A DNA stretch of 61,045 nt from an uncultured Paracoccaceae bacterium (GTDB taxonomy: Bacteria; Pseudomonadota; Alphaproteobacteria; Rhodobacterales; Rhodobacteraceae): NCBI GenBank assembly GCA_913043905.1, contig CAJWNQ010000009.1, positions 1-61,045 on the forward strand. The letters run 5' to 3'. Positions 1 through 8,208 of this stretch are shown here, piece by piece (positions within the stretch are counted from its first letter, which is position 1; every line of letters starts with the position of its first letter). The notes beneath the pieces are model-generated. The model had not been told where the DNA came from. It did not search any database and was given only the letters and a program-made list of their open reading frames with translations. Made by a program: the position numbers and the translations under genes.

Positions 1-1026
1 AGTAAGTCTGTTGGCCATGGAACTGGGTGGTTACCACAATATCTTATCGCCCGCTTAGGTGGAGATATTATTGGTGTGATGCCTAGTTTTGCAAAGGGGC
101 ATTCTCAAGGCGAATATGTTTTTGACCATAATTGGGCGCAAGCTTATGAAAATGCAGGTGGGCGCTATTATCCTAAATTTCAGGTAGCGGCACCCTTTAC
201 ACCTGTTACGGGGCGACGTTTTTTAACCCGCCCAGGATTTACAGATATTGGACGATCATCTTTGGTTGAAGGTATACAGATAGTTGTAAATCAACAAAAG
301 TGGTCCTCAGGGCATGTTACTTTTTGTAATGAAGATGAATTTGAAACAGGCAAAAAGCTCGGGTTATTGCCCCGCATTGGCCAACAGTTTCATTGGGAAA
401 ATAATAATTATAAATCTTTTGATGATTTCCTTTTGCAGCTATCCTCAAGAAAACGTAAGAATCTCCGCAAAGAACGCAAAACAGCTTTAAACTTTGGTGG
501 AACATTTTATCAATTTACTGGTGATGAAATCCAGCCTGAACACTGGGACGCGTTCTGGAGTTTTTACATTGATACTGGTGAACGCAAATGGGGAACCCCA
601 TATCTCACGCGCAGTTTTTTTGATTGTGCCCATGAAACCCTTCGAGATGACATTGTGTTATTTTTATGTGAGCGCAATGGGCGTTGGGTTGCGGGCGCTT
701 TAAATTTTATTGGACGAGATACTTTATTTGGTCGCTATTGGGGTTGTGTAGAGGATCATCCATGTTTGCATTTTGAGTTATGTTATTATCGCGCTATTGA
801 TTATGCCATTAAAAATGACTTAGCTCGAGTAGAGGCAGGAGCTCAAGGTGAGCACAAATTGGCACGTGGTTATTTACCTGCACCAACTTACTCACTACAT
901 TGGTTTCCAAATGAAGGATTTAGGGACGCTGTTGAAACATATTTGAATGTTGAACGTAAAGCAGTGGGCCAAGATATAGAAATATTAACTGACTATGGCC
1001 CCTTTCGTCAGAAATTGGAGGACTAA
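1..1026 (+). CDS. GNAT/FemAB-like acyltransferase (COG3146, DUF482), 5' partial
   Basis: The reading frame is open from base 1 to the stop at 1024-1026, so the true start lies outside the window and 341 residues are visible. The N-terminal part SVGHGTGWLPQYL (residues 3-15), the GEYVFD segment and the FTPVTGRR segment are hallmarks of COG3146, a family with an acetyltransferase-like fold often called peptidoglycan biosynthesis/recognition or FemAB-like. The biochemical role of this family is poorly defined. Full-length members are a little under 400 residues, so about 40 to 50 are missing. The stop touches the ATG of phhB, which suggests co-transcription. An internal ATG at 76 would lose the conserved N-terminal block and is rejected as the start. 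Confidence 0.85.
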   Translation, partial: SKSVGHGTGWLPQYLIARLGGDIIGVMPSFAKGHSQGEYVFDHNWAQAYENAGGRYYPKFQVAAPFTPVTGRRFLTRPGFTDIGRSSLVEGIQIVVNQQKWSSGHVTFCNEDEFETGKKLGLLPRIGQQFHWENNNYKSFDDFLLQLSSRKRKNLRKERKTALNFGGTFYQFTGDEIQPEHWDAFWSFYIDTGERKWGTPYLTRSFFDCAHETLRDDIVLFLCERNGRWVAGALNFIGRDTLFGRYWGCVEDHPCLHFELCYYRAIDYAIKNDLARVEAGAQGEHKLARGYLPAPTYSLHWFPNEGFRDAVETYLNVERKAVGQDIEILTDYGPFRQKLED

Positions 1027-1323
1027 ATGCCTAAATTATTAACTGAAAAACAACGTAAAGTAGAATTGGCAAGCTTATTTCTGACAGGTTGGAGTTTGTT
1101 AGACGGCCGCGATGCTATCACTAAAGAATACAAGTTTAGATCTTTTATCTATGCTTTTGGTTGGATGTCATCAATTGCCATTGTAGCTGAAAAAATGAAT
1201 CATCATCCAGAATGGTCAAACGTATATAGCAATGTGAATGTAATTTTAACAACTCATAGTGAAAATGGACTGACTGAATTAGATTTAGATTTAGCGCGTA
1301 AAATGGATGCATTAAAAAGTTAG
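1027..1323 (+). CDS. phhB: Pterin-4-alpha-carbinolamine dehydratase
   Basis: This 98-residue protein has the family length and the active-site segment HHPEW at residues 59-63, followed by the conserved NVYSNV and a C-terminal LDLDLARKMD. The enzyme dehydrates 4a-hydroxytetrahydrobiopterin, regenerating the pterin cofactor of aromatic amino acid hydroxylases. No phenylalanine hydroxylase gene is in the window, so the partner is unknown; in many bacteria this fold has other or unclear roles. The ATG follows the stop of the upstream acyltransferase with no gap, implying translational coupling. A short GC-rich hairpin (1323-1342) follows the gene. Confidence 0.92.
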   Translation: MPKLLTEKQRKVELASLFLTGWSLLDGRDAITKEYKFRSFIYAFGWMSSIAIVAEKMNHHPEWSNVYSNVNVILTTHSENGLTELDLDLARKMDALKS

Positions 1324-1342
1324 GGAGACGCAACCGCCTCCC
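1323..1342. terminator. Weak hairpin between convergent phhB and peroxiredoxin genes
   Basis: GGGAG (1323-1327) pairs with CTCCC (1338-1342); two more pairs form after one mismatch. Read on the minus strand it is followed within a few bases by five T, so it may end the peroxiredoxin transcript. The plus strand lacks a T run. Confidence 0.4.
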
Positions 1343-1348
1343 CAGACA

Positions 1349-1837
1349 CTACAACTGTTCTATAATATTTTCGCCACCTGAAATATCACAAGTAGTTCTT
1401 TCTATTTCTTCATTGAGAGAAGTTACTATACCGTTCTCTACAATCATAGAGTATCGCTGTGAGCGGCCAATAAAACCAACCGCTAAAACTGTAAAATCAA
1501 ATCCAATTTTTTTTGTGTAAGAGCCGTCACTATCTGCTAGCATCAAAATTTGTGCTGTATCGGCACCCATTTCTTTAGCCCAAGATTTCATTACATGTAC
1601 ATCATTAACAGATACACAATAAATTCCGTCGATACCTTTAGCACGAATTGCATCAGCGTTGCGAACAAAGCTAGGCATGTGTGCAGTTGAACATGTGCTT
1701 GTATATGCACCAGGCAATCCAAAAATTACAATCTTTTTGCCTGCCGTAAGACTATCTAAATCATGGGCTTCGGGGCCATTAGCACCCATACTTTGAAATG
1801 TTGCATTGGGTAACGTGTCTCCGACAGAAATTTTCAT
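1349..1837 (-). CDS. Peroxiredoxin (Prx5/AhpE-like, atypical 2-Cys)
   Basis: This 162-residue thioredoxin-fold peroxidase reduces hydrogen peroxide and organic hydroperoxides. The signature LPGAYTSTCS places the peroxidatic cysteine at residue 49. Further cysteines near residue 74 and in the C-terminal TTCDIS are candidates for resolution. Length and the FGLPGAYTSTCS motif match the Prx5 branch, which usually uses thioredoxin, glutaredoxin or glutathione as reductant. It is convergent with phhB and divergent from the ferredoxin reductase gene at 1916, with about 80 bases between the two starts. No fused glutaredoxin domain is present. Confidence 0.92.
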   Translation of the reverse strand: MKISVGDTLPNATFQSMGANGPEAHDLDSLTAGKKIVIFGLPGAYTSTCSTAHMPSFVRNADAIRAKGIDGIYCVSVNDVHVMKSWAKEMGADTAQILMLADSDGSYTKKIGFDFTVLAVGFIGRSQRYSMIVENGIVTSLNEEIERTTCDISGGENIIEQL

Positions 1838-1915
1838 AATTCGTCCTTTTCATTTTCAAGATAATTATATTACATATATGTATATCAAAAGATAAACTCC
1901 AGTAGGGATATTTTA

Positions 1916-3115
1916 ATGACACATGTAGTCGTTGTCGGTGCGGGCCAAGCAGGATCATCATTGGTTGCGAAATTGAGAAATTCTGGGTTTACTGGAAATA
2001 TTACCATGATAGGTGCAGAGAAAGTTCCTCCTTATCAGCGGCCACCGTTATCAAAGAAATATCTATTGGGTGAAATGGATTTGGAGCGCCTATATTTAAG
2101 GCCAATGAATTTTTATTCAGATCACAATATTAATTTACGCCTTGGAGAAATAGTGACTGAAGTAGATCCTGTTGCAAAAAAGATTACTATAAATGAGGAA
2201 ACTATAATTTACGACGAACTTGTTTTTACAACAGGCTCTAATGCGAGACATTTACCTGACTTAATAGGTGGTAAGTTGGGTGGAGTTCATGTTGTAAGAG
2301 GTTTAGGTGATGTTGATAAAATGGCGATTGAATTTAAAAAGGGGCGCCATGTTCTAATAATTGGTGGTGGGTACATTGGACTAGAGGCGGCTGCAGTTGC
2401 TGCAAAGCTTGGCTTGCGTGTCACATTAGTTGAGATGGCTGAACGAATTTTACAACGTGTAGCTAGCTCTGAAACATCGGATTACTTTAGGTCACTTCAT
2501 AAATCACATGGTGTTGATATTCGTGAGGGTGTGGGTCTTGTCAAACTCAAAGGTAATGAAAAAGTTAAGTCAGCTCAATTAACAGATGGATCAGCATTGG
2601 ACGTCGATTTTGTAATTGTGGGTGTAGGGATAACGCCATCTATTGAATTGGCTGAATTGGCTGGCTGTGATATTGAAAATGGAATAAAAACTGATGCGCT
2701 TGGGCGTACATCTGTAAATAATATTTGGGCAGCGGGTGATTGCGCATCTTTTCCATATAAAGGGGGGAGGATACGGTTAGAAAGCGTTCCCAATGCAATT
2801 GATCAATCCGAGGTGATTGCAGAAAATATAATGGGTGGAACTAATGAATATGTAGCTAAACCTTGGTTTTGGTCAGATCAGTTTGACACAAAGTTACAAA
2901 TTGCAGGACTTAATACTGGTTTCGATAACGTGGTTTCGCGCATTACAGAAACTGGCGTATCTTTTTGGTATTATGTGGGCAAAACTTTGTTGGCAGTTGA
3001 TGCAATGAATGAACCGCGAGCATATATGATTGGCAAAAGGCTCATAGAGTCTGGAAAATCTCCAGATAAAACTGCAATTGGTGATTGCTCTATAGATCTA
3101 AAGTCTTTGATGTAA
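1916..3115 (+). CDS. FAD-dependent ferredoxin reductase (rhodocoxin/putidaredoxin reductase type)
   Basis: The 399-residue flavoprotein carries an N-terminal FAD-binding GAGQAG (residues 8-13), an NAD(P)H-binding GGGYIG (150-155), the second FAD motif AAGDCA (272-277), and a C-terminal reductase domain containing WFWSDQFDTKLQIAG. This order matches class-I ferredoxin reductases that pass electrons from NAD(P)H to a [2Fe-2S] ferredoxin feeding a P450 or ring hydroxylase. No such partner gene is adjacent, so the electron acceptor is unknown. The stop TAA overlaps the ATG of rsmD by one base. The upstream AGTAGGGATATTTTA offers only a weak Shine-Dalgarno. Confidence 0.88.
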   Translation: MTHVVVVGAGQAGSSLVAKLRNSGFTGNITMIGAEKVPPYQRPPLSKKYLLGEMDLERLYLRPMNFYSDHNINLRLGEIVTEVDPVAKKITINEETIIYDELVFTTGSNARHLPDLIGGKLGGVHVVRGLGDVDKMAIEFKKGRHVLIIGGGYIGLEAAAVAAKLGLRVTLVEMAERILQRVASSETSDYFRSLHKSHGVDIREGVGLVKLKGNEKVKSAQLTDGSALDVDFVIVGVGITPSIELAELAGCDIENGIKTDALGRTSVNNIWAAGDCASFPYKGGRIRLESVPNAIDQSEVIAENIMGGTNEYVAKPWFWSDQFDTKLQIAGLNTGFDNVVSRITETGVSFWYYVGKTLLAVDAMNEPRAYMIGKRLIESGKSPDKTAIGDCSIDLKSLM

Positions 3116-3681
3116 TGCGGATTATTGGTGGTAAATTTCGTGGAATTACTTTGGCAAGTGTTGGTAAGGGTGACAGTGAAGCACATTTGCGCCCTACATC
3201 GGACCGTGTTCGTGAAAGTATTTTCAACCTGCTTATAAACGGCGGATATGGAAACCCATTATCTGATGCGCGTGTTTTAGATTTATTTGCTGGGACTGGT
3301 GCCTTAGGGCTTGAAGCTCTGTCACGGGGTGCTTCTAATGTTTTATTTATAGATGATGGTATTAAATCTTGTTCATTAATACGAGAAAATATAAATATTT
3401 TAAAAGTAGTTGATAAAGCAGAAATTTACCGCCGTGATGCAATTAAAATAGGGCTAACAAATAAAGGGCAATATGATTTATTATTTCTTGATCCACCTTA
3501 CGGAAAAAAAATGGGAGAAGCAGCCTTAGCCGCATGCAGAGAGGGAGACTGGCTTGTACATGGGGCTATGTGTGTATGGGAAGAAAATGCCCAACAGATT
3601 CCACCAATAGGTTTTAGTCTTCTAGATGTTCGTAAATATGGTGATACTTGGGTACATATCCTTGAAAATACATTTGTTTAA
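3115..3681 (+). CDS. rsmD: 16S rRNA (guanine(966)-N2)-methyltransferase RsmD
   Basis: The enzyme methylates G966 of 16S rRNA in the 30S head using S-adenosylmethionine. The start at 3115 is chosen because the family nearly always begins MRIIGG.F.G, as here, and it overlaps the upstream stop as TAATG; an in-frame ATG at 3085 lies inside the previous gene. The 188-residue product has the SAM-binding VLDLFAGTGALGLEALSRGA region (residues 54-73) and the catalytic DPPY at 126-129. It is co-directional with the ferredoxin reductase gene, with which it is probably co-transcribed. Confidence 0.93.
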   Translation: MRIIGGKFRGITLASVGKGDSEAHLRPTSDRVRESIFNLLINGGYGNPLSDARVLDLFAGTGALGLEALSRGASNVLFIDDGIKSCSLIRENINILKVVDKAEIYRRDAIKIGLTNKGQYDLLFLDPPYGKKMGEAALAACREGDWLVHGAMCVWEENAQQIPPIGFSLLDVRKYGDTWVHILENTFV

Positions 3682-3816
3682 ATTTTCAATTTCTGATTAC
3701 AAAATGTTACAATTTTGGCAATGAATAAATATCTTTTGTTTTAAGTACGCGAAGCCTCTTGTTCATATAAATTCTATATGTGATTGAGTAAATCAATAGG
3801 TAAAAACAGGACCCAA

Positions 3817-5844
3817 ATGTCTACAGATCTTTTGAAATCAGTCTTTGGTCACGATGGGTTTCGCGATGGCCAGTCCAAGATTGTTGATGCTGTAATTGCT
3901 GGCAAGGATGTATTGGCTATTATGCCGACAGGTGGTGGGAAATCACTTTGCTTTCAATTGCCCGCATTAGCACTTGATGGCATAACCTTAGTTGTTTCTC
4001 CATTAATTGCACTGATGCGGGACCAAGTTTCTGCCTTGCAAGCTTTAGGTGTTAATGCTGGTGCATTAACAAGTGGGAACACTGATGAAGAAATTGAAAC
4101 TGTATTTAATGCTTTAGAGGAAGGGCAATTAAAGCTACTTTATATTGCGCCAGAAAGGTTAGCAAATATAGGCACCCAGCGGATGCTTTCCAATCTCCCA
4201 ATTAGTTTTATTGCTGTTGATGAGGCCCATTGTGTCTCTCAGTGGGGTCATGATTTTCGTCCAGATTATCTACGCATTGGAGATTTGCGAAAATTACTGA
4301 ATGTACCTTTAGCAGCTTTTACTGCAACTGCTGACCCTGAGACGCAAGATGAAATTGTATCACGTTTATTTGAAGATGGTGAGCCTGAAATATTTCTTCA
4401 AGGCTTTGACCGGCCTAATATTCATCTTGCATTTTCCGTTAAAAACTCACCTCGGCAGCAGGTTTTGAGTTTTACTGAAAGTCGCAAAGGCCAGTCTGGG
4501 ATCATTTACTGCGGCTCGCGTGCAAAGTGTGAGACGCTTGCGCAGGGATTACGAAGTGCAGGGCACGCCGCTATTCATTACCATGCAGGTATGGATGCTG
4601 AAGATCGGCGTATAGCTGAACGCCGCTTTCAACTCGAAGATGGATTAATTGTTGTGGCGACAGTAGCATTTGGCATGGGAATCGATAAGCCTGACATTAG
4701 ATACGTTATTCATGCAGATTTGCCAAAATCTATCGAAAGTTATTATCAAGAAATTGGGCGCGCAGGACGTGATGGAGAACCTGCGGAGACGATGACATTA
4801 TATGGCGCAGATGACATTCGGTTGCGTCGATCTCAGATTGATGAAGGTTTAGCGCCACTAGAGCGCAAGCATGCAGATCATGGCCGGTTAAATGCCTTAC
4901 TTGGGCTTGCTGAAGCCCGCCAATGTCGCAGGCGTGTCCTATTGCGCTACTTTGGTGATAACATTGAAACGTGTAATAATTGTGACCTCTGTGATACGCC
5001 ACCACAGCTATTTGATGGAACAACGCATGTGCGCATGGCACTATCAGCAATTCTACGAACGGAAGAACGGTTTGGCGCTGGGCATTTAATTGATATTTTA
5101 TGTGGACATTTTACCGATAAAGTTCGTCAAAATAGCCATGAAAAACTACCAACTTTTGGAGTTGGTAAAGACTATTCTAAATCTGAGTGGCAGGGTGTAT
5201 TTCGTCAAATGATGGGGTATGATTTAATAAGGCCAGATATGGAACGATTTGGAGCATTTCGTATGACACACGCTGCAAGACCTATTTTGCGCGATGAGAA
5301 AAAAATTGAACTTCGTAAAGATACAATTATAAAAGAAAAGCGCAGGGTTAAAGTAAGGTCGTTAGTTGCAGAAGAAGATGAAGCATTATTTTCTGCATTA
5401 AAAGCGAAACGGCGTGGCTTAGCAGAAGTCTTAAATGCTCCAGCTTATGTTGTTTTTGCTGATGCAGTATTAATGGAAATGGCTCGGACTCGTCCTGCTA
5501 ATATTGATGATTTTGCAAAACTATCTGGAGTTGGTGCAGTAAAGTTAGAGCGTTATGGAAATGCTTTTCTTGAAGTTATAAATGGTGAAGTATCAGCACA
5601 ACACCCCTCCAGGCGCCGCTTAGCAGGGAGAAGTTCTGGAACTGTATTTGATAGATTGCAGGCAGTACAATTAAAATTAATGCATGGTCCATATGGTCAC
5701 GATAAACCATTAGTTTGTTCTGCCAGTCTTCTTGCTAAATTTGCCGAAAGCAAGCCACGTGATATGATAGCAGTTCAGCGTCTGCTAGGTGAAAAAAAAG
5801 CGGAGCGTTTTGGAAAAGAGTTTTTAAATGCGTTAGAAGATTAA
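3817..5844 (+). CDS. recQ: ATP-dependent DNA helicase RecQ
   Basis: This 3'-5' helicase works in recombination and replication-fork repair. From the chosen ATG at 3817 (AGGA a few bases upstream) it has 675 residues; a TTG at 3784 would add 11 unconserved residues. Visible parts are Walker A MPTGGGKS (36-43), DEAH (135-138), motif VI in the QEIGRAGRDG region, and the zinc-binding cysteines around CRRR and CNNCDLCD that begin the RQC region. An HRDC domain follows, with LSGVGAVKLERYG. A second, more degenerate HRDC-like segment ends the protein (LLGEKKAERFG). The RQC and HRDC regions are typical of full-length RecQ. Confidence 0.95.
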   Translation: MSTDLLKSVFGHDGFRDGQSKIVDAVIAGKDVLAIMPTGGGKSLCFQLPALALDGITLVVSPLIALMRDQVSALQALGVNAGALTSGNTDEEIETVFNALEEGQLKLLYIAPERLANIGTQRMLSNLPISFIAVDEAHCVSQWGHDFRPDYLRIGDLRKLLNVPLAAFTATADPETQDEIVSRLFEDGEPEIFLQGFDRPNIHLAFSVKNSPRQQVLSFTESRKGQSGIIYCGSRAKCETLAQGLRSAGHAAIHYHAGMDAEDRRIAERRFQLEDGLIVVATVAFGMGIDKPDIRYVIHADLPKSIESYYQEIGRAGRDGEPAETMTLYGADDIRLRRSQIDEGLAPLERKHADHGRLNALLGLAEARQCRRRVLLRYFGDNIETCNNCDLCDTPPQLFDGTTHVRMALSAILRTEERFGAGHLIDILCGHFTDKVRQNSHEKLPTFGVGKDYSKSEWQGVFRQMMGYDLIRPDMERFGAFRMTHAARPILRDEKKIELRKDTIIKEKRRVKVRSLVAEEDEALFSALKAKRRGLAEVLNAPAYVVFADAVLMEMARTRPANIDDFAKLSGVGAVKLERYGNAFLEVINGEVSAQHPSRRRLAGRSSGTVFDRLQAVQLKLMHGPYGHDKPLVCSASLLAKFAESKPRDMIAVQRLLGEKKAERFGKEFLNALED

Positions 5845-5900
5845 CCTTGGCGTCTTGTGTAAGACTGCTATATTTAAAATAGTCTTATAGGAAAATAAAT

Positions 5901-6656
5901 ATGCTTGCTGTAATTTCTCCGGCTAAAAAACTAGATTTTGAACCAGTATTAGATATTGGTGAAAGTGTCCCAAAATTTCAAAAAGATGCAAACACTTTGG
6001 CTAAAGTTGCACGAAATTTATCCGTATCTGACTTACGAAATATGATGAAAATATCTGAAGATTTAGCTTCTTTAAATAGTAAACGCTTCCAGTCATTTTC
6101 TGACGAGCCTGAAACGTATAAAACAAAACAAGCAGCATTTGCATTTGCAGGAGACACTTATACTGGTTTGGATGCTCAAAGCTTTACGAGCCATGATTTA
6201 AGTTATGCTCAGGATCATTTGAGAATTTTATCAGGTTTATATGGTGTATTACGTCCATTAGATCGTATTCAACCTTACAGATTAGAGATGGGGCGCAATT
6301 TAGTAACAAATTCTGGTAAAACACTATACGCTTATTGGGATGAGCGTATAGGTTCGGAGTTAGACTTTGTGTCGGACGGCGTGATAGTTAACTTAGCGTC
6401 TAATGAATACTTTAAAGCAGCAGGCAAAAAAATGACTAGTAGAATTATAACACCAAGTTTCAAAGAAGAGCGAGATGGAACTTTGAAAATGATTGGCTTC
6501 TTTGCAAAAAAAGCACGTGGAGCTATGGCACGTTATATTGTCCAGAATCGCGTTAAATCTACTGATAGTTTAAAAGACTTTAATAGTTATGGATATGGAT
6601 TTCGGCCTGACTTGTCGGACGAAAATAGTTGGGTATTTTCTCGAGTAACTCAGTAA
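5901..6656 (+). CDS. yaaA: Peroxide stress protein YaaA (UPF0246/DUF328)
   Basis: The 251-residue protein begins MLAVISPAKKLDF, the diagnostic N terminus of YaaA, and keeps the LSGLYGVLRPLDRIQPYRLEMG block near the middle. In E. coli, YaaA limits free iron and oxidative DNA damage under peroxide stress and has a DNA-binding fold. AGGAAAATAAAT precedes the ATG as a plausible ribosome-binding site. A short inverted repeat (TAAGACT at 5860, AGTCTTA at 5881) sits between recQ and this gene without a T run. Confidence 0.92.
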   Translation: MLAVISPAKKLDFEPVLDIGESVPKFQKDANTLAKVARNLSVSDLRNMMKISEDLASLNSKRFQSFSDEPETYKTKQAAFAFAGDTYTGLDAQSFTSHDLSYAQDHLRILSGLYGVLRPLDRIQPYRLEMGRNLVTNSGKTLYAYWDERIGSELDFVSDGVIVNLASNEYFKAAGKKMTSRIITPSFKEERDGTLKMIGFFAKKARGAMARYIVQNRVKSTDSLKDFNSYGYGFRPDLSDENSWVFSRVTQ

Positions 6657-6738
6657 AAATTATTGTTAAGATGCAGAAGGTAATCTTGCATAGTATTTTT
6701 TTTAGTTTGTGATTTATTTAATTAAAAGGGTTTATAAA

Positions 6739-7086
6739 ATGGCAAAAACACGTGTCGCTGTGGAATTTGGTATGGGGACATCCTTGCGAAGAAAAGACTA
6801 TACAAAAGCTGCTGTCAGCGCATTAAGGGATGCATTATGGCATAACTCGCTTGGCATGGCTCCGGCTTTTGGCTTTGATAAATCTGCTATGATTGTGGAT
6901 GTCGAAGTCGCAGTTCAGGATCCAGAAAAAGTTGATTTAGATCAACTTCGTAATATTTTGCCCTATGGCCAAGGTTCATTTAAAGCTATTTTTGGAGGCT
7001 TAAATATTCCGAAACCAGAAGGAGGTTTTACTGTGATTGCCAATGCCGCTGTAATTGTATCCTTTGATATGGAATCTGCTTCATGA
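6739..7086 (+). CDS. Lin0512 family protein, first copy
   Basis: This protein of about 115 residues belongs to the Lin0512/TIGR02058 family of unknown function. Evidence is the VEFGMGTSLRRKDYTKAAVSALRDAL segment near the N terminus (split here: EFGMGTSLRRKDYTKAA then SALRDAL), the DPEKVDLDQL segment in the middle, and the GGFTVIANAAV end. The start at 6739 is preferred because AAAAGGG lies upstream and it gives the family's usual N terminus; an in-frame ATG at 6709 would add ten poorly conserved residues. Its last four bases overlap the start of a paralogue, so the two are translationally coupled and may form a hetero-oligomer. The function is not known. Confidence 0.85.
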   Translation: MAKTRVAVEFGMGTSLRRKDYTKAAVSALRDALWHNSLGMAPAFGFDKSAMIVDVEVAVQDPEKVDLDQLRNILPYGQGSFKAIFGGLNIPKPEGGFTVIANAAVIVSFDMESAS

Positions 7087-7439
7087 AACGCTTAATTCTT
7101 GAAATGGGTACAGGCAATGACTTGTATGGAATGGATTATACTAAAGCAGCAAAACGTGCAGTCGAGGATGCATTTCGCCATTCGACACTAAGTATTTTTC
7201 AATCTCTGAAACTGGATACAAATAAAATGCAGGTACGTGTAACAGTTGGCGTTGTGGAGCCTGAGAAAGTTGATTGTGTGGCTGTGGCAGCTTCCTTACC
7301 CCGTGGTATAGCGACTGTAACTGCAGTCAAAGGTGGGCAAAATGTAGATGACCCTGCAAACAGTACATCTCATGTTATAGCAACAGCAGCGGTTGAGGCC
7401 TTTTATCCAATTAATCAAGCTGATTGGAAATTGAGTTAA
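7083..7439 (+). CDS. Lin0512 family protein, second copy
   Basis: The 118-residue product is a paralogue of the preceding gene. The first has EFGMGTSLRRKDYTKAA and this one EMGTGNDLYGMDYTKAAKRA at the same place. Both share a middle segment with PEKVD and a C-terminal hydrophobic stretch (SHVIATAAVEAFY here). The ATGA overlap with the upstream copy shows a two-gene operon. Family function is unknown; the small size and duplicated arrangement suggest the products assemble with each other, which is inference. No terminator is evident after the gene. Confidence 0.85.
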   Translation: MKRLILEMGTGNDLYGMDYTKAAKRAVEDAFRHSTLSIFQSLKLDTNKMQVRVTVGVVEPEKVDCVAVAASLPRGIATVTAVKGGQNVDDPANSTSHVIATAAVEAFYPINQADWKLS

Positions 7440-7643
7440 GAATGTGGTTTAGAATGAACAATCTAAATAAACCTATTTAATATCAAAATTTACAAAAGCT
7501 ACCTTTGATGTTGTCCGACGGCTTGTGGGAATCTTTTTCGTGTGAAATTATATGTATAGATTTTATGAAAGATAAATATTTTGGCGCAAACAAAGGTGAT
7601 TACTATAAAATTTTAGACTTATAAAACAGTTGGATAAATTATA
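7440..7643 (+). other. AT-rich gap with one short uncertain ORF (7508-7624)
   Basis: No confident gene is present. One frame from the ATG at 7508 to the TAA at 7622-7624 would encode 38 residues beginning MLSDGLWESFSC and ending GDYYKILDL, with unusually protein-like composition for the surrounding AT-rich DNA. There is no good Shine-Dalgarno. It lies directly before a decayed LysE-type gene, so it could be another gene remnant or a small real gene. Confidence 0.25.
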
Positions 7644-7940
7644 ATGTTTGAAACGCTCGCCGCAATTGAGTGGATTACAATCATATCGTTTATGTGAGCT
7701 GCAGTAATTTTATATTTCACATCATGCGCAGATATGATGTTTACCTTTGCAAGTGGTATATCTGGAGGCTCTCGAGTGGGTGTAGCCGCTGCAATAGGAA
7801 TCTCATCAGGAGTTTTAGTACATGTTGGTATGGCTGCACTTGGACTAGCTGTGCTGCTATTAACATACCCTATGGCGTATAATATAATTAGGTATTTAGG
7901 AGGATTATACTTGTTGCTTTTGGCTGTTCAAAGCTGGTGA
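7644..7940 (+). pseudogene. Decayed LysE/RhtB-family amino acid exporter fragment
   Basis: From the ATG at 7644 the frame reads MFETLAAIEWITIISFM, meets TGA at 7695-7697, and continues in the same frame through CADMMFTFASGISGGSR, VGVAAAIGISSGVLVHVG and YLGGLYLLLLAVQSW before a second stop at 7938-7940. This is the N-terminal half of a LysE/RhtB transporter, whose intact members have about 205 residues and a TPGPDM motif where TSCADM is seen here. The in-frame stop, the altered motif and the missing C-terminal half show a non-functional remnant. The downstream sequence shows no recognisable continuation. Confidence 0.82.
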
Positions 7941-8208
7941 TTATGTGGTGACTGATGTCGCAAAAACTGGACTTATTTAGTAAAAAGATAAATAAGATAT
8001 CAGCTATTATTTTGTAGTTTAGCCATGAAATTATTTTGGAATAAAAATTATATTATGAGTAAATCTATCACCCATAACTTTACAATGGAAAATTATTTAA
8101 AAAATTACTTGCAAATTGTAGGCTTTATCAAATTAATATCATTTAAATATATTTATTTGAAAAAAAATAAAACGTATATAATAAATAATGAATTAAAAGG
8201 AATGTAAT
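7941..8208. other. AT-rich intergenic stretch before the methylamine cluster
   Basis: No gene or clear structure is seen apart from the AAAGGAATGTAAT ribosome-binding region just before 8209. It presumably holds the promoter of the 8209-11534 pair and residual pseudogene DNA. A 60-codon frame here is rich in K, I, N and Y from AT bias and is not called. Confidence 0.4.

Noticed and set aside
5860-5887. Inverted repeat TAAGACT/AGTCTTA between recQ and yaaA as a terminator
   Set aside because: The stem is only 7 bp, the loop is 14 bases and no T run follows.
8025-8207. 60-codon frame just before the methylamine cluster
   Set aside because: Composition is almost only K, I, N, Y, F and L as expected from AT-rich noncoding DNA, with no ribosome-binding site and no family resemblance.
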